From Aaosphaeria pasadenensis (lineage: Eukaryota; Ascomycota; Dothideomycetes; Pleosporales): a stretch of DNA of 64,000 nucleotides. This document shows positions 22,512-35,487 of the stretch, piece after piece. Every line of letters begins with the position of its first letter. Position 1 is the stretch's first letter. Under the pieces are notes generated by a model. The model searched no databases, was not told where the DNA came from, and was given only the letters and a program-made list of their open reading frames with translations. Location of the stretch: contig JAKLMB010000021.1 in NCBI GenBank assembly GCA_022813625.1, forward strand, positions 496,001 through 560,000, written 5' to 3'. A program made the translations under genes and the position numbers.

Positions 22512-25500
22512 TTAAGCAAAATAGCTCTTCCAAAGCACGCCCTCGAGATCCTCAAGTTGCTCCGTCTCAAAAGCCTAGAATCACAAACAGTTAGTTTCTT
22601 GTTTCTTCTTTCCCTTGCTTTGAAAGGGTGCTCGGTGGGGCATAGGAATAAGGATAGGAATAGGAGAGAACTTACCTTGACGTCAGCATGCCAAGTATCC
22701 TGCCTCGTCTTCTTGAAGTCCGCGAGGATGCTCTTGACGCTCTTGCCCACCATGCCGGGGTCGCTCGCGGCCTTGCGGGCCAGGGTGGCGAGGACGTCGG
22801 GCAGCCATGCGGGCGGGGGGCTCATGTAGGGGAAGGCTTGGATGAGGCTGCCGAGGCCGAGGACGGCGGCGTGGCGCGTGAGGATGAGTTTGTTGTGGTC
22901 GGGCGTTGGAGTGCCCGGGTTGCGGCGCTTGGGGAGCGGGTTCTTCGCGAGCATCTGCGTGAATTGCGCCTTGAGGGATTCGACCATGGAGTCGCGGAGG
23001 GCGACGGGCGAGCAGCGGATCATGCCAGAGAGGGTGGTGGCGGCGCCCATGCGCACTTCAAGTTGGAGGTCGCCCAGCATGGCGGACACGCAGTCGAAGA
23101 GCTGGCGCTGCTGTTCTTCAGACATGAGGAAGAGGCGGCGGAAGTAGATGACTTGGATGTTGATGAGGATGCGGAGGCGCTGGTGCCAGGATGTCGCGTT
23201 GCGGCCGATGCGGATGAGAGCTGCGATGAAGCCCGCATCCTCGCCTTGTCGGTGGGGAATGTTGGGGAGATGGCGGAAGACGTGGTACGCAAGAGATTGG
23301 AGCTCGGGATCTTCCTTGATATCCATCATGTGTAGCAGCTGCTCCATGAAGACATCTGGGAAGAACTTGACGAGTTGAATGCACTCGTAGGATGTAAGTG
23401 TTGAGTCAAGCCAAAGAAGCACCGTCTTGCCTCCCGATGTATATGAAGATGGCGTTTGTTGACCGGGTGTACGCTCATGTCGCCATTTCTCCAACCTCTC
23501 GAAGACCTCTGTGATTGTTGCCGAGTATTCCTCATCAGGTTCATATGGCTTTAGACCCAGCGATGACGCACCCTTCTGGGCAGACATCAGGGTCGCCACG
23601 TCCTTGTACGACTCGTGGTATCTAGTACGGTAGATGCTGGCGATTGTCTGACCCATAGCTTCACGCACACCCTTGTAAGGGTGGTCAAGATGCTTCATAA
23701 AGTCTTCCAGGATAGGTTTCTCCAGGCGGAAGTGCCAGCCAATGTCGCTGATGCACTGTTGGAGCAGGTGAATCTTCGATGACTCTTTGAAGGCAGCGTT
23801 GGAATCCATGTCCAAGCGGAAGCTTGAAAGCCAGTCTACAAGGGGCCAGTTTCGTCTAGGATCTTTGGATTGGAGAACGACGTGAAGGAACGTAGTCCAG
23901 TAGGATGAGTTCTCGGGCGTGAGTCCATCTTGGAAGATGCCGCGGACGATGGGGAATGCGTATTCCCATACTTCTTGACGCTGCTCGGCTGGAAGATCTG
24001 GTGCGGTCGACAGCAGAGCTCCCATGATCTCGGAGGTGGCTCGATGTTGATGTTTGTCACTTCCATCGCCGTAGACCGACTGTGTGAGATCCTTGATATC
24101 CTCAAAGTTCGCTTCAGTCAGACCGCTGAAGAGCAACTCGAATGCATGCGTGAGCATCATGGCGCTCGACATCCGGAATCTGTCCGCACTCGAGTCGCGT
24201 GGTTCCTGTTTGAGATAGGCAAAATATGTCGAAAACCAGTGTCGATCAAGCAGCTTGCCAATTCTTGCACGGACTCGGTTCTCAACGTCGTCGTAGCTCA
24301 ACGGCGGTGCGTTCGGAAGATAACCCGGCATGGTCTTGTTCCAAACCAACCATCCGGGATAATCAAAGTCGACATAGTATTTGGCCTCGGGCTTCGCAAA
24401 GGTAGCGAGGTGCTCTTCGGTCCAGCCAGGCTGATCCGACTTTGTAGGAACAGTGATCTTATCGGGAAGGTCTTCGTCACCAAGCAAGTAGCGTTCGTAG
24501 TTGTGGCCGGTGATTGCGCGCGTCTGAATGACAGAAAACAGTCCAATCAGTGCTCCGGCGTGGAGACTGCGAAGATTGGGATGGGAGTCGATTGTACCCA
24601 TGGTCACGAGATCGATCATCTCTTCGGACGCAATGGTCTCGTACCGCATAGTGAGGTTTACGATAATGGCAGCAGTTCTGCTCACCTTTTTCCAGTGAGC
24701 TGTTTTGCAGGTCTCGACAAGTTCGAGGGAAAGATTAGACTTCTTCTCTTCTATCCGTCCTCTCTTTCTCTTGATGTAGCTGCGTCGTTTTTCAACCTTC
24801 TGTTGCACTGCTCCTTGCTGGTCGGTCCCGATAGCGAAAGCAATGGACTCAACAATGTCTTTGTCGAGTATGACCATCCTTTCCAGCGCCTTGCCCATGT
24901 CCATGACTTGGAAAGTGGCATTGGAAGCGAGCTTCTGCACAGAAGGCTTGTCTGCACCTGTGACTTCAATGAACGCCTTGATCAGGGTGGGCGTGAATCG
25001 CCAATCTCGACTTATGGTCTTCGCAAGACTACCGAAGAGCAATGAGAACATTGCACCCTTAATGCGTGGGTAGTTGTTCTCAGCAACAGCTTTGGTCAAA
25101 GCCTCCAGCAAAGGTGGAATGACAAGCGGGCGTGCTCCCAGTATGCATTTAACAGCAGATTCACTGGCACTTTGCGACGTGCGACGAATTTCCGTGTACA
25201 GAGAAACGCTCGACTCAGCAAGATCCAAGAGTAGCTGTTTATCGAGATCTGTCTTCGGGCGAGGATTGGCGTTGTGTCGAAGACGCTGTAGGTGGTATAC
25301 ATTGGCACGACCGACCAATAGGGGGCGAGGGTATTCCTTTCTCAATCCACTGAACTTGAAAGGAAGCTCATTTGTCTCGAGAAGCCTAGTGACTCTGTCT
25401 AGCACATGAGCTGAGCGCTCAATACCGACGTCAATGAACCAGCAACGGTAGGCATTGTATAGAGAGTTGAAGCAGAGAACGTCGTCTTCTTGCTTGGTAG

Positions 25501-28500
25501 TCATGAAGTGGTGCACCTGGTGCAACACCTCGCCTATGCGATGGCGAAGATCGTGAATTAACTTGTAATTGTCATCATCACGCTTGAGCGGGTAGCCAGC
25601 TTCGTATTGGAACGTAGGCTTGACTTCCTCATCCTCCGCCTCTCCGAGCCCTGCGTCGTCATCAATGCCTTCGGTATCCATGGCATCAGGATCGGACCCA
25701 TTGTCGGATTCATCAGGCGCCTTATCGTCCTTCGCTTGATCATGACGTGGGTCAAATAGCACAGAGATACCAGAGATGAGTAGCCTTAACAAGACAAGGT
25801 TCCTTGAAAGTTCGTCGGACCAGTCCTTTCCAGTGCCATCACGCTTGATGGGCGGATCCGGGCCTGTGAGGGCTTGAAGTTGATTGATGGCGCTCTTAGA
25901 CTGAGACTCAAACAGTCGGACCGCAAAGTCAATCTCTTCAGGAGATGGCTTGTGCCATTTCACAGTCAATTTCTTGGGATCGACTATCCTTCCCCAAGAG
26001 TTCGCAGTGAGACCCTGTTGGAGCTCTTCGGGCTCGTAGATCGAATAATCGATTGTGTAAGTCACTGTCAGATTGAGCAGAAGATGGTGAATGTAGTTGG
26101 ACACATGGACGGTAGGTGTTCCTCGACACTTTTGCTGCATGTACTCTGCAATCTCGAACAGCTCCTCCTTGTACGCCAGGACGGCATCACCGACGTGGAC
26201 GACGCACATACTGAGGAGGGCGATGTTCCACACCAAGGCTCGGTCGCGAGGGAGGACTTCGGACCCTGTTGTTCGAGATGAACCAGCACCATTGTCATCA
26301 ATCTCGGTGCGAATGCCAGCGAGAAGATTGGGTAGCAAACGCTTCAGTGCTCGCTCTGGGTTGATCTTGACCAATGCATTACATATGAATGCCATGGCAT
26401 CACGTGCTTGATGAATGACATGATTTGTGATGAAGTTGGCAATCTTGTCCAACGCAATGTCAAACAGATCAGGGGAAAGTGCGGACAGGAGGGGAGTGAA
26501 TGCGGCTGGCAAAGTGTTGACTATGCTCTCCTCGGGAGATCCACTACGAACGCGCGAGGCATCTGGCAGATTTTCCAACAAAGTGAAGACTCGACCTAAG
26601 AAAGAGTGAAGGAATTCGGCCAAGCCAGTCGTTGACGATCGCAAGATCATCTCCTCATCGTGGTCACTTAATTCCTTTGCATAGTCGATCTCGATGTTGC
26701 TGCCAGCAGCCTCGAGACGTTCCACCTGTTCCGTGATCCACCCCACGGCGATTCCGGTGTCAGTGTCCATTTCTTCCATCGGAGTCGCCGTACCATCTCT
26801 GGCTGCGCCCTCCGTGACACGTCTATTCTCCTTTGTGAGATCGTGGAAGGGTACAGTGTAACAGACGCCTTGAATGTAGGACAGGGTATGCAGCGTCTTC
26901 TCCAAATCATTGGCATCGATACCAGGGAGTGCAAGGCCTAGCACCGATGTAACATGACACCGGAAGCCCTTCGTGCGTGCCATGATTTTCGAGAGCATCT
27001 GTAGTGCCCGGATGGATGAGATTGTACGATGGACCTCAACAAGACCCTGCATGGCGGGGTAGATTCGCTGTAAAGCGCCTGGTAGGATCAGATTGGGCTC
27101 GAGGTAGGCCAGAATCTGGAGTGACGAAAGTGAATAGTTCACCATCGTTGCACTCTTGGCAAATATACCCATGAAGATGACTTCCCGAAGACACAGCACG
27201 AACCGTCGCTTGAGGGCGTCGTTCAGTTTGCGATCTTCTGGAACCTCCATCTCCCCGCTACGCTCGCGGTTCCAACGCATGACGAAGAAGTCAGAGAGGA
27301 AGAATACGAGTTGCGAGAGGGACTTGGTCCAGCTGCCTGAGTTGGAGGGGTGGAAGAAAGTTTCGACCGCTTGGATCAAGCCCTCAAGCTTGCTCAAAAC
27401 GGAATCCGGGTGCTCCAAGCATGCTGGAGACATGGACATGACGATCCACCTTGCAATCTGATGTGCGATCGGGTGCTTCCGCGTGTCTCGATCTAACATG
27501 ATGGCCAAGCCAGCGCCCAAATCCACAGATTGTGCGTACGGCGAAGTTGCTTGTCCGACAGGGATCTCAAGCAATCTAAGAATTGCTGTAAAGATCTGTG
27601 ACGATTGCTCCCCTGTAAAAATACCATGCTGCGAGTATGCAATGTGTTTTGCGCCCAATGAGTCGCGGGCAAGTCGTGACAAAACATCGATGAAATGCAC
27701 ATCGAGCAGCTTCGATCGATTGACCAGAGACCACATGTGGAAGAACGTAGGTAGATACTCCTGTGGCAGCAGGTCGGGCCTACCTTCAGGTGGAGAATTC
27801 GTAGGGAGCAATAGGTTAAGCAGGCCCACTACGACAAACGCACCCTCAGAGAACGATGTACTATAATATGGCAGAAGTTCCTCGAAGAGCTTCGGTATGT
27901 CCTGTGGATCGAAGTAAAGCTGTGCGAACGTGCACATCTTCGTCAATGTGCGAATGTTGCGCTTCACATTCGGCGGGTGGGAGCCTCCCGATTCCGAAGG
28001 TAGAACGAAAAGCTTGAGCTCGCGGAACAGAGGTCGCCAATCGAGGACCAGGTCCTTTCCTGGACGCAGATAGTGCTTCCGCCTGTTGTTAAGAATGTCA
28101 GCTAGTTCAGGAGTAAGCTATCGTGAGAGCAGCGCTGCTTACTTTGTCAACACCATGAACATGCTCGCAAAACGCTCAGCGACCAGATAATCGAGGCCTG
28201 GGGCGAGCGCGAGCTCATAGTACAACTGTATCAGCTTCACCCTCGTGCTGCGCGGCAGATCGAACTTGAGTGACAGCCATCCCCGAATCTCCCGCGTCCA
28301 ATGTACAGCGCCGGGCGCAAAGTCACCTGCCGAGACGGCGATGTAGAGATGCTTCAGACATGTATCCAAGTTCTCTAATCTCTCGCTCTGCTCCTCGGTA
28401 TCATACGGAAGGTACTCGAAGTAAGGGAAGGTTCGCGGGCGACTGCGGGCTTTGTCTATGTCTATACCGTTGACGCCGCCATTCGGCTGGCGCCAGTCAC

Positions 28501-28588
28501 CTCCCGGAGAGGTTGCGCGGGAGTTATCAGGGCCGGTTCCGACATCGAGGGCGCTCATGAGATGCGGTATACGATCGCTCGCAGCCAT
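22512..28588 (-). CDS. blm10: Proteasome activator Blm10/PA200
   Basis: Three exons (28588-28143, 28082-22676, 22574-22512; phases 2 and 0) encode about 1971 residues, the usual size for this family. The protein is a HEAT-repeat solenoid that caps the 20S proteasome. Family marks include FPYFEYLPYDTEEQSERL near the N terminus, NIRTLTKMCTFAQLYFDPQD, an acidic Asp/Glu-rich insert around residue 930, and NPGTPTPDHNKLILTRHAAV near the end. The 21-codon last exon, found by splicing out 22575-22675, encodes AFETEQLEDLEGVLWKSYFA. The extreme C terminus is thus YFA, where yeast Blm10 and human PA200 have a YYA HbYX motif. Reading through the last intron would instead give a nonhomologous basic tail, so the spliced form is preferred. 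Confidence 0.93.
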
Positions 28589-30229
28589 GGTGAAGAAGGA
28601 AGTTGTAGCTCGGGGGAGCGTGTGAAACGCTGCTACAGGGTGGGCAGAGGGAGTCGAGGCGGGGCGTGCTCATCAAAGAACAGGTAGCAACGGGCGCCTG
28701 CGCGGTTGAGGGATAGGAATTGTGGGACTGTATGCTGATCAGCAGCTATGTAAGGATGGATAACGGAAGAGCAGGAGCAGCAGTAGCAGCATGGGTAAAA
28801 TACACAATGCAGAAGCGATTGCTAAGAACGACAACCCCAGTGAATGGGCGTGCGTTTGAGTGTGTGCTGTGTGCGTGACATACATACAGTAACAGGAGCC
28901 CTGGCTAGGTGCTCGCGGGGATTACCGTGAGCTAGCAACTGAAACTCTCAAGTGCGATCTATGATGTAGAGGCGAGATGGGGTGAGGGAGGGCGAGGGTG
29001 ATAAGGTGTTGAGGTTGTAGTAGTAGTAGTGGAGGAGGAGGTGAGGTGGTGGTGATGATGGTGATGGTGACTAGTAGTAGTAGTAGTGGTGGTGGTGGTA
29101 GTCGTAGTCGTAGCTGGGGCAGTTCATGTAGGTTACCGATTGACGCAAGTCCAAGTCCATAGGGCAGGTAAGTCGCTAACACTAATAACAGACAGTCAGT
29201 CAACCAGTCAGTCAGTGGCACGAAACTCCCCCCCAGTAATAGCTGGGAGATCTCTAATACGAGACGAGGTCATCTCGTCCCAACTAACAGCAGGAAGAGG
29301 AAGCTATGACGGTCTTCGGCTGGTCCGGGCACTTCCTCTAACCGCTTGCTAGGCAACTTACTAAATCCCCCTCCAAAACACATGCAATTACACGTTCATA
29401 CACGTCCAGATACACACACGTACAACCAGCAAGCCCTTCCAATAAAAAGAGATAGAATTGGCAAACTTACAGGGAAGAAGGGAATCGAAAAAGCTTATCC
29501 CGAGCAAACGCGACACAAAGGAGAACAAGTCAATCGAAACATTGGAGGCCACGCGACCTGTGTTCTTATACTAAAATCCCATCTAACGGAGATCCGCTCA
29601 AGGCATCTCAGGCATTGCGCGTCCGTTGGGGGAGAAGAAAAAAATAAGGCGCCTGCTTTGCTTGATAGGTAGACTAGGTGGGCAGGCCGATCGCATCTTA
29701 CACAATTCAACAGAAAAACAAACCAGGTATGTAGATAACTGTGCTGTACATACATACATACCTACATACATACGGACAGTACGGAGTATTGTTGTATTGT
29801 ATTGTATGTGCTTCGCCGCAAACGCACCTGCACGCCTTTTCCTTTGCATGTCCTTCTCTCCGTTTCTATCTTTATGTACATACACGCATGTCCACCTCCA
29901 TTTATCTGGGACCCTGTTCACCGACCACGAGAGAATTGCACATACATACTTTCGTTTAAACCCCCTCGGCCTTCTCCTGCATCTCGCGCTGCATTGCTTG
30001 CTGCTGTGGCACACACACACAACTCCCTCTTCCCATCCACGCTCTCGCCCCTAGGTAGGTCGCCGAGGGAACCCTCGAGGTTGTTTTTGTCCGACGTGAC
30101 TTCACGTGGGTTTGTAATATCTTTTTTTTCTGGCGGCTTCTGCGGGAATATCGTCAGTCCTCTATCTATGCTTACTTTTTCTTTCTATTTACTTCTTTTG
30201 CCACTGACGGGAGGTCGCAGTCAGACCGA
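28589..30229. other. Divergent promoter region blm10/psf3
   Basis: This 1.6-kb divergent gap has no supported gene. It carries trinucleotide repeats near 29015-29113, TACATACATAC repeats near 29745-29772, TACTCCGTA in reverse form at 29780-29788 and CCTAGGTA at 30050-30057. Frames of 60-150 codons overlap on both strands between 29495 and 30263 and lack protein-like composition. Confidence 0.55.
29015..29113. repeat. Trinucleotide-rich low-complexity tract (GTA/GGT)
   Basis: Runs of GTAGTAGTA, GGAGGAGGT, GATGGTGAT and GGTGGTGGT are mixed in about 100 bases upstream of blm10. It is a simple-sequence tract within the divergent promoter region. Confidence 0.9.
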
Positions 30230-30993
30230 ATGGGGTCGTATTACGATGTCGACGCGATCCTGACCGACGCGCAAAAGGTCCCGTGTACCTTCGAGCTTAC
30301 AGTCCCCGGTCTGGGCTATGTCGAGGGTAACATGTCCGGCGACATGAAGCAGGGCTCCAAAGTCGAGTTGCCGCTTTGGCTTGGGGAGATGCTGGCATTG
30401 AGGTAAGTGAGGAGGGCGAATTCTGCAATATTCATCAATCGTTGGTGATCTTCATGATGGAGAGAAAAATGAGTTTATTATATGATTCTTATCCGAACAT
30501 TGCTATAGCCAAAGCTTAAATACGTCCTCCCTCGTCACCCTGGATCCCCCAGCTGCTCTCGCACCCCGCGTGTTAAACGCGTTGAAAGCTGATCCGAGAA
30601 CGGTCGATCTGCGGGCCCTTGCACCGCACTTCTATAACCTCGGAGCGCGAATATTGGAGCTTTTCGAGGAAGAAGAAATGGTCGAAATCTTGAGCGAGGT
30701 GAGTACATCAATTCCAGCTACCGATATAGAGTTCGGGATAGTGACAAGGTGCAGACGTTCAAGGCCAGAGCCGCTGTTATCGCTGATCAGGCTCACAACC
30801 CACGTGGGGCATTGGGCGAGGGCGCTGATTTCATGCGAGGACTTGACGAGAACGAACGCAAGTGTGAGTCTTCATGATGATATCAGTTGCCGAATGAGCA
30901 TCGTGCTGATACTCCCGCTATGCAGTGTTTCGAGATGCGCACGAAAGCGCCAAAGCAGTCCGAACTTGGATGACAGAGCCCAAGACTAAATGA
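30230..30993 (+). CDS. psf3: GINS complex subunit Psf3
   Basis: Four exons (30230-30402, 30509-30698, 30755-30863, 30926-30993) with consistent phases encode about 179 residues. The protein starts MGSYYDVDAILTDAQKVPC and continues with ELPLWLGEMLALS, VLNALKADPRTVDLRAL, HFYNLGARILEL and the final LFRDAHESAKAVRTWM; these match Psf3. GINS is part of the CMG helicase at replication forks and origins. The three introns are 106, 56 and 62 bases long. The stop at 30991-30993 follows a Lys-rich end. Length matches fungal Psf3 (about 180 to 195 residues). Confidence 0.93.
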
Positions 30994-31325
30994 GCCACCT
31001 CGTAAGAAAGGAAGTATGCTGAACGAACAAGTCAAGTCATATAATCCTTTCAATGGACACATGCCCGCGGGATCATGCGTCAGTCAGCCTAGAGTGCTGC
31101 AACCACCTATTGCAAATCTACAGCAGACATGTAGAAATAGGACAGTCACGAAGAACACACGAGACACAACCACGACGTAAATGAACAAACAAAAAACGAG
31201 GTAGTTTGAGTACACTACCTTTATTACCCATAGTTCACCTGAACATAGACAAATAAATGCAACTCCTGAACACCTTGCTATACAAATGCGATACGAGTTA
31301 GTGAATGCTGCTGCGGAGATATCAA
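30994..31325. other. Convergent 3' regions of psf3 and the next gene
   Basis: This is an AT-leaning convergent gap of 332 bases with no gene or repeat visible. Confidence 0.5.
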
Positions 31326-33071
31326 TCATCTCATGGTTCCGCCGAGGTTGCTGTTCTGCAGGATCATCATCAGTTGATCGGGTGGGTATCCCAGAAAGAC
31401 GGGTCCGTTGAAGACCATCTGTGGTATCATTTTAGGGGACGAATCGCTCTCATGCTTCGGTTGGTCATTCAAAGGCGGCCGTTCATGTGGCGGACTAGAT
31501 GTAGTTTCATGCGCTGGGATATCAATGGGCTCAGATTCGGGGGGAACTCTTGGATCAGTGGCATCTGCCATCGGTGTGCTTGTATGGTTGGCATCAACGG
31601 CGTGGGGCATGCCGGACATCATTCCCATTGCTCGGTGGTCAAAGGGGCATTTCGACGGCTTGGGGTTCTCTGTCTGCATAGCAGCGGGCATTGAAGATGG
31701 TGGAGGGATAGAGTCAATCGGAAGGGCAGGCGACGCGGTTGGAGCAGATCCAACAGATGAAGAGCTCTCTGCGTTGGTGTACTTCGCTGGGATGGAGATG
31801 CCCCACGGTCGGCTTGGGGATTCTCCGACTCGTACTTCCTTCATAGGTCGATCGAAGTGAGCAGTCCGTGCTTCCCCAGGGGCACTCTCTGGCGATTTAG
31901 ACTCTGCCTCTTCTGGCGTAAGGTTTTGCAAGCTAGCAGAGACTGCCTTCGCCCACTTCTGGACCTTATGTTCCGTGTGAGCTTCGGTTTCAGGCTCTTC
32001 GTCTTCTTCCGGCTCTGGTGGTAGATATTCTTGATGCTTTTGGCCAAGGCCTTGAATCATGCTGACCATGTTTCCGTACTTTCTGTCCAGCTGTTGTATG
32101 CTTTCGGTGTTGCTCTGAAACCGTTTGATGCAAACTTCATGGCTTCTAGGGATCTCGTGCTTGTGGTTCTCGAAATACTTTGCAACCTCTTCTGGCGCAT
32201 GCTGGTCCAAGAAGCGAATTGGACACACCGCCGCCGACCCATCTACAGAGGCAGTAGGCGATGCTTGGTGGTCGTTTCCACATATCTCGGCTCGTATAGG
32301 GTCCGTGAACGAGGGCCGTTTCGAGCGTCGGCCCGAAAAGCTCATTCGCGAAGTGGAACTTCGAGGTGTTGCGAGTGGACTTTGTCTGCCACTCCGAGCT
32401 GCAAATGGACACCCAAGCTTACTGGGTGTTCCTGTTGTGGTGAAGTCCTTTTCGAGAGAAGAAATATCTGATTGTATACGCAGCGGCGGCCGCTGTTTGC
32501 CATCGGCGGATGGGCCGTTCCATATCTTCACCCCATCATTCGCGGTGGTACTCCGCAGCTTCACCGCAGCATTTTCAGCTTGACGAATGAGTGATGCTCG
32601 ACCTCGTCCTTCAATGTCATCACTTTGTGCAAGCTGTTCCACCCAATCGACCTGCGAGCGGGGTAGCTCGGCACCGGCGCGCTCGAGGTCCTGGAGGAAC
32701 ACAAGGTGGTCTTGCGAAAGGGTTGAAGGTGTGTGACGCTTCAGGCTGTCAAGGTACTGTTCGCCGTTAGTTGCGAACGAAGTATTGAGGTGTAGAGATA
32801 GAAAGGTGAAATGGGAAGGATCAGAAAATGGTATGAAAATTTCTCCAACACCGCGTTGCGGCTGTCAGGTCTAGAGCTAAATGTATTCATCACGATAGGG
32901 GTATACGTAAAGAAGTTCATCTCGACTTACCTGTTGCTTTGCCCATGACAGCTTGTTCTCCAGCTGTCGCTGCTGGTCAAACAGCAGTTGGTATTCTGCA
33001 CTGAGAGAGACGAAACCCTCCAACAGTTGCTCGGCCAGCTGTACAACTGTATCATGTCCTTTGTCCCCCAT
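31326..33071 (-). CDS. Conserved fungal protein of unknown function with Cys/His motifs
   Basis: Two exons (33071-32931, 32756-31326, phase 0) encode about 523 residues. The N terminus (from MGDKGHDTVVQLAEQLLEGF) is a helical, probably coiled-coil segment through QRQLENKLSWAKQQ. The centre has a strongly conserved-looking block, CPIRFLDQHAPEEVAKYFEN followed by HKHEIPRSHEVCIKRFQ, whose Cys and His spacing could bind zinc (inference). Two further CPF motifs occur (GCPFAARS and KCPFDHRA), and the end is hydrophobic (VFLGYPPDQLMMIL). The rest is Ser/Pro-rich and disordered. I do not recognise a characterised family. The start is uncertain: the frame is open further upstream (to about 33179) and a weak intron could add an exon encoding MQASNHVDPEDDAQIHHVVE. 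Confidence 0.65.
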
Positions 33072-33707
33072 GAAATGTAGAGGATGGCCGTACAAAGGCC
33101 AGGACTCGGAGAAGTTGGGATGAAAAGGACTGGAAGAGCCTGGGAAAACAATTAATAAGTGAGAAGAAGAAAGATCCAAGTTTAAGAATGGAACGTAACA
33201 AGGGTTCGGCCCTCGAGCCTTGGCGATGCCGAATCTCCGATTCTACCACGTGATGAATTTGGGCATCGTCCTCCGGATCGACATGATTGCTGGCTTGCAT
33301 ATCTGCATCTCTAATAGGAATGATGTATTGAATATTCAAAAATCTATCATACCAACTAGCTCTCGACTATTAAATCGAGTGTCATACAATACATCGCGAG
33401 ATGTGGCCTCTCGAGGAAGTTGAGGCGTCCCGAAGAGCGCCCGAGCGTGAACTTGGTGAATTATCTTTCTTGGTTGGCGCGTCCCGAGGTCACAGTAAAC
33501 AGCTCCGCCCCAGCATTGCCAGGGCTGACGTACCCTAAATCGCCATTGATCGATATTCTTATAGTCGAGATGCCGCGCAACCCGTGATTCTACTACTGTT
33601 CATTACCTTGTTCTTCTACGTACCTGCCATCAATTGGGACTCCCTAGACCTTCTCCACTACTGCGAAGACATCTCCCCACCACATCAACAAACTTCTACA
33701 GCACGAC
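33072..33707. promoter_or_regulatory. Divergent promoter region
   Basis: This 636-base gap lies between the divergent unknown gene and the cis-prenyltransferase gene. It may include an extra first exon of the minus-strand gene (about 33210-33310). C/T-rich stretches from about 33595 to 33705 lead into the prenyltransferase start. Confidence 0.4.
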
Positions 33708-34890
33708 ATGACCGACTCATTGCATAATTCGAGAATCCGAAAATGGTTCGCCTCTTCTCCTCCAGTCGCCTGGGGGATTCGACAGCTGCGAGAGCTCCTC
33801 ATCGGTGCCCTCAAGCAGGGGCCAATTCCTCAACATGTAGCTTTCGTCATGGATGGAAATAGGAGATTCGCGAGGAATCATCACATTGAGACGGTGGAAG
33901 GCCACAGCTTGGGATTCGAAGCACTTGCAAGAGTATGTGTTGCACGACGTTCCTCTTCCACGCCTAAAACTAATCCCTGGGTCTAGATCCTCGAAGTATG
34001 TTACAAAACGGGGGTCAAAGTCGTGACCATCTACGCATTCAGTATCGAGAATTTCAAACGATCGAAACGTGAGGTGGATGCTCTCATGCACATGGCAAAA
34101 GTAAAACTAGAGCAGCTCTCAGAGCATGGAGCTCTTCTTGACCGTTATGGGGCGTCGATTCGAGTCCTGGGCAACCGTGACCTGGTGAAGCCAGACGTGC
34201 TGCAGGCCATAGACAAGGCAGTTTCTCTGACGGCGCACAACAAAAGGTGTGTTCATTTACGGCTAGATGGCTTGCACATGCTAACTGTGATCCAGGGCGA
34301 TTTTGAACGTATGCTTTCCTTACACCTCGAGGGACGAAATCGCATCAGCGGTCAGGCACACCGTCGAATCGTACAGTGTCCCGTTAAGTTCCATGCAATC
34401 ACCATCCAAGCGTTCGTTCTCGGAGACACATATAACACAACATATTCGTCAGCAAATGCTCAATACAGTACCGGAGGATGTCGAACCAACATCGCGTTCA
34501 ACCTCACCGGCTGAATCCAAAGACCTGAACTCGGCGAATGACGCTAACTCTACTGCGACTTCGTCTACAGCTGCAACTTCGGTTGAAAAGGACGGATCCA
34601 TAACATCAGGTCGCAATTTCCTGGATCCGGAAACGATCACCGCGGAGACATTGAATGACAACATGCTCACTGCTGGTGCTCCACCTCTAGATCTACTAGT
34701 TCGAACTTCTGGTGTAATGAGGCTGAGCGACTTTATGCTTTGGCAAGCTCATGAGAAGACATCGATCGTTTTCTTGGATTGCATGTGGCCTGAATTCGAC
34801 CTCTGGCATTTCCTACCAGTCCTTGTTGAGTGGCAATGGCAGAGGAAGAAGCTTCAAGAGGAGGATCGCAGCTGGAACAAGACAGACTGA
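33708..34890 (+). CDS. rer2: cis-Prenyltransferase (dehydrodolichyl diphosphate synthase, Rer2-like)
   Basis: Three exons (33708-33932, 33987-34246, 34296-34890; phases 0 and 2) encode about 359 residues. The enzyme elongates farnesyl diphosphate with isopentenyl units to make the dolichol precursor at the ER. Visible motifs are HVAFVMDGNRRFARNH (pyrophosphate-binding Asp), VVTIYAFSIENFKRSKREVD, AILNVCFPYTSRDEI and DLLVRTSGVMRLSDFMLWQ, all hallmarks of the UPP/DHDD synthase family. Between the CFPYTSRDEI and RTSG motifs lies a Ser/Thr-rich insertion of about 80 residues, longer than in the yeast and human enzymes. Downstream WPEFDLWHFLPVL closes the fold. The full catalytic set argues for Rer2/Srt1 rather than the noncatalytic partner Nus1. 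Confidence 0.92.
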
Positions 34891-35487
34891 ACGTTACGAT
34901 GGATCACTCCCAGTAATAGAAAAGATTGAGAAGTATAACATATACAAGGCAAGGCTGTTTTCCTTGCACGGATACCCATTGGCGCATGGCGAGCATGGTG
35001 AGCATTTATAGACAGGTAGCGTTCCAAACTCATATAATTGCATAAGGCTTTATCGTCGAGCGTTCTGGATATGTGACAGACATCTAACTGGTCGGGGATG
35101 TCTGACCGGTAGCTACCTGCATCAAGCCGGGGTGCTCATTGTGCTATCATGGCGTGTACTACGTTCGAGCGGGCAGTCATCTGATTTGCTAGCGCTTATC
35201 CTGAACAAGACAGCATCTACCCGTGGGTGAATCGAAGCTATTACTCTCCGGGCTTACCTAGCAGCCGGTAACTCAGGATGTCGCTATCAGCAAGTGCTTT
35301 ATTAGGCTTGTGAGGGACTCTGAGCTGACTTTTCAAATCCTGCGACCACATCCGACACACAAATCCCCCTTCCTCGACGTTTCGGTTGCTATTGATCTCT
35401 GTTCCGACGCTTTCAGCTTCACTCTTTTGTCCTGTATCAGCGAGTAGAGATATACATCTGTCTACCAGACTACTCTCTTAAGCAATC
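34891..35487. other. Intergenic region
   Basis: This is 3' sequence of the prenyltransferase gene followed by the promoter of the F-box-like gene. I see no gene or repeat. Confidence 0.5.

Noticed and set aside
29495..30263. Several overlapping 70-150 codon frames on both strands upstream of psf3
   Set aside because: They overlap one another in conflicting frames, consist of repeats and show no protein signature; psf3 begins cleanly at 30230.
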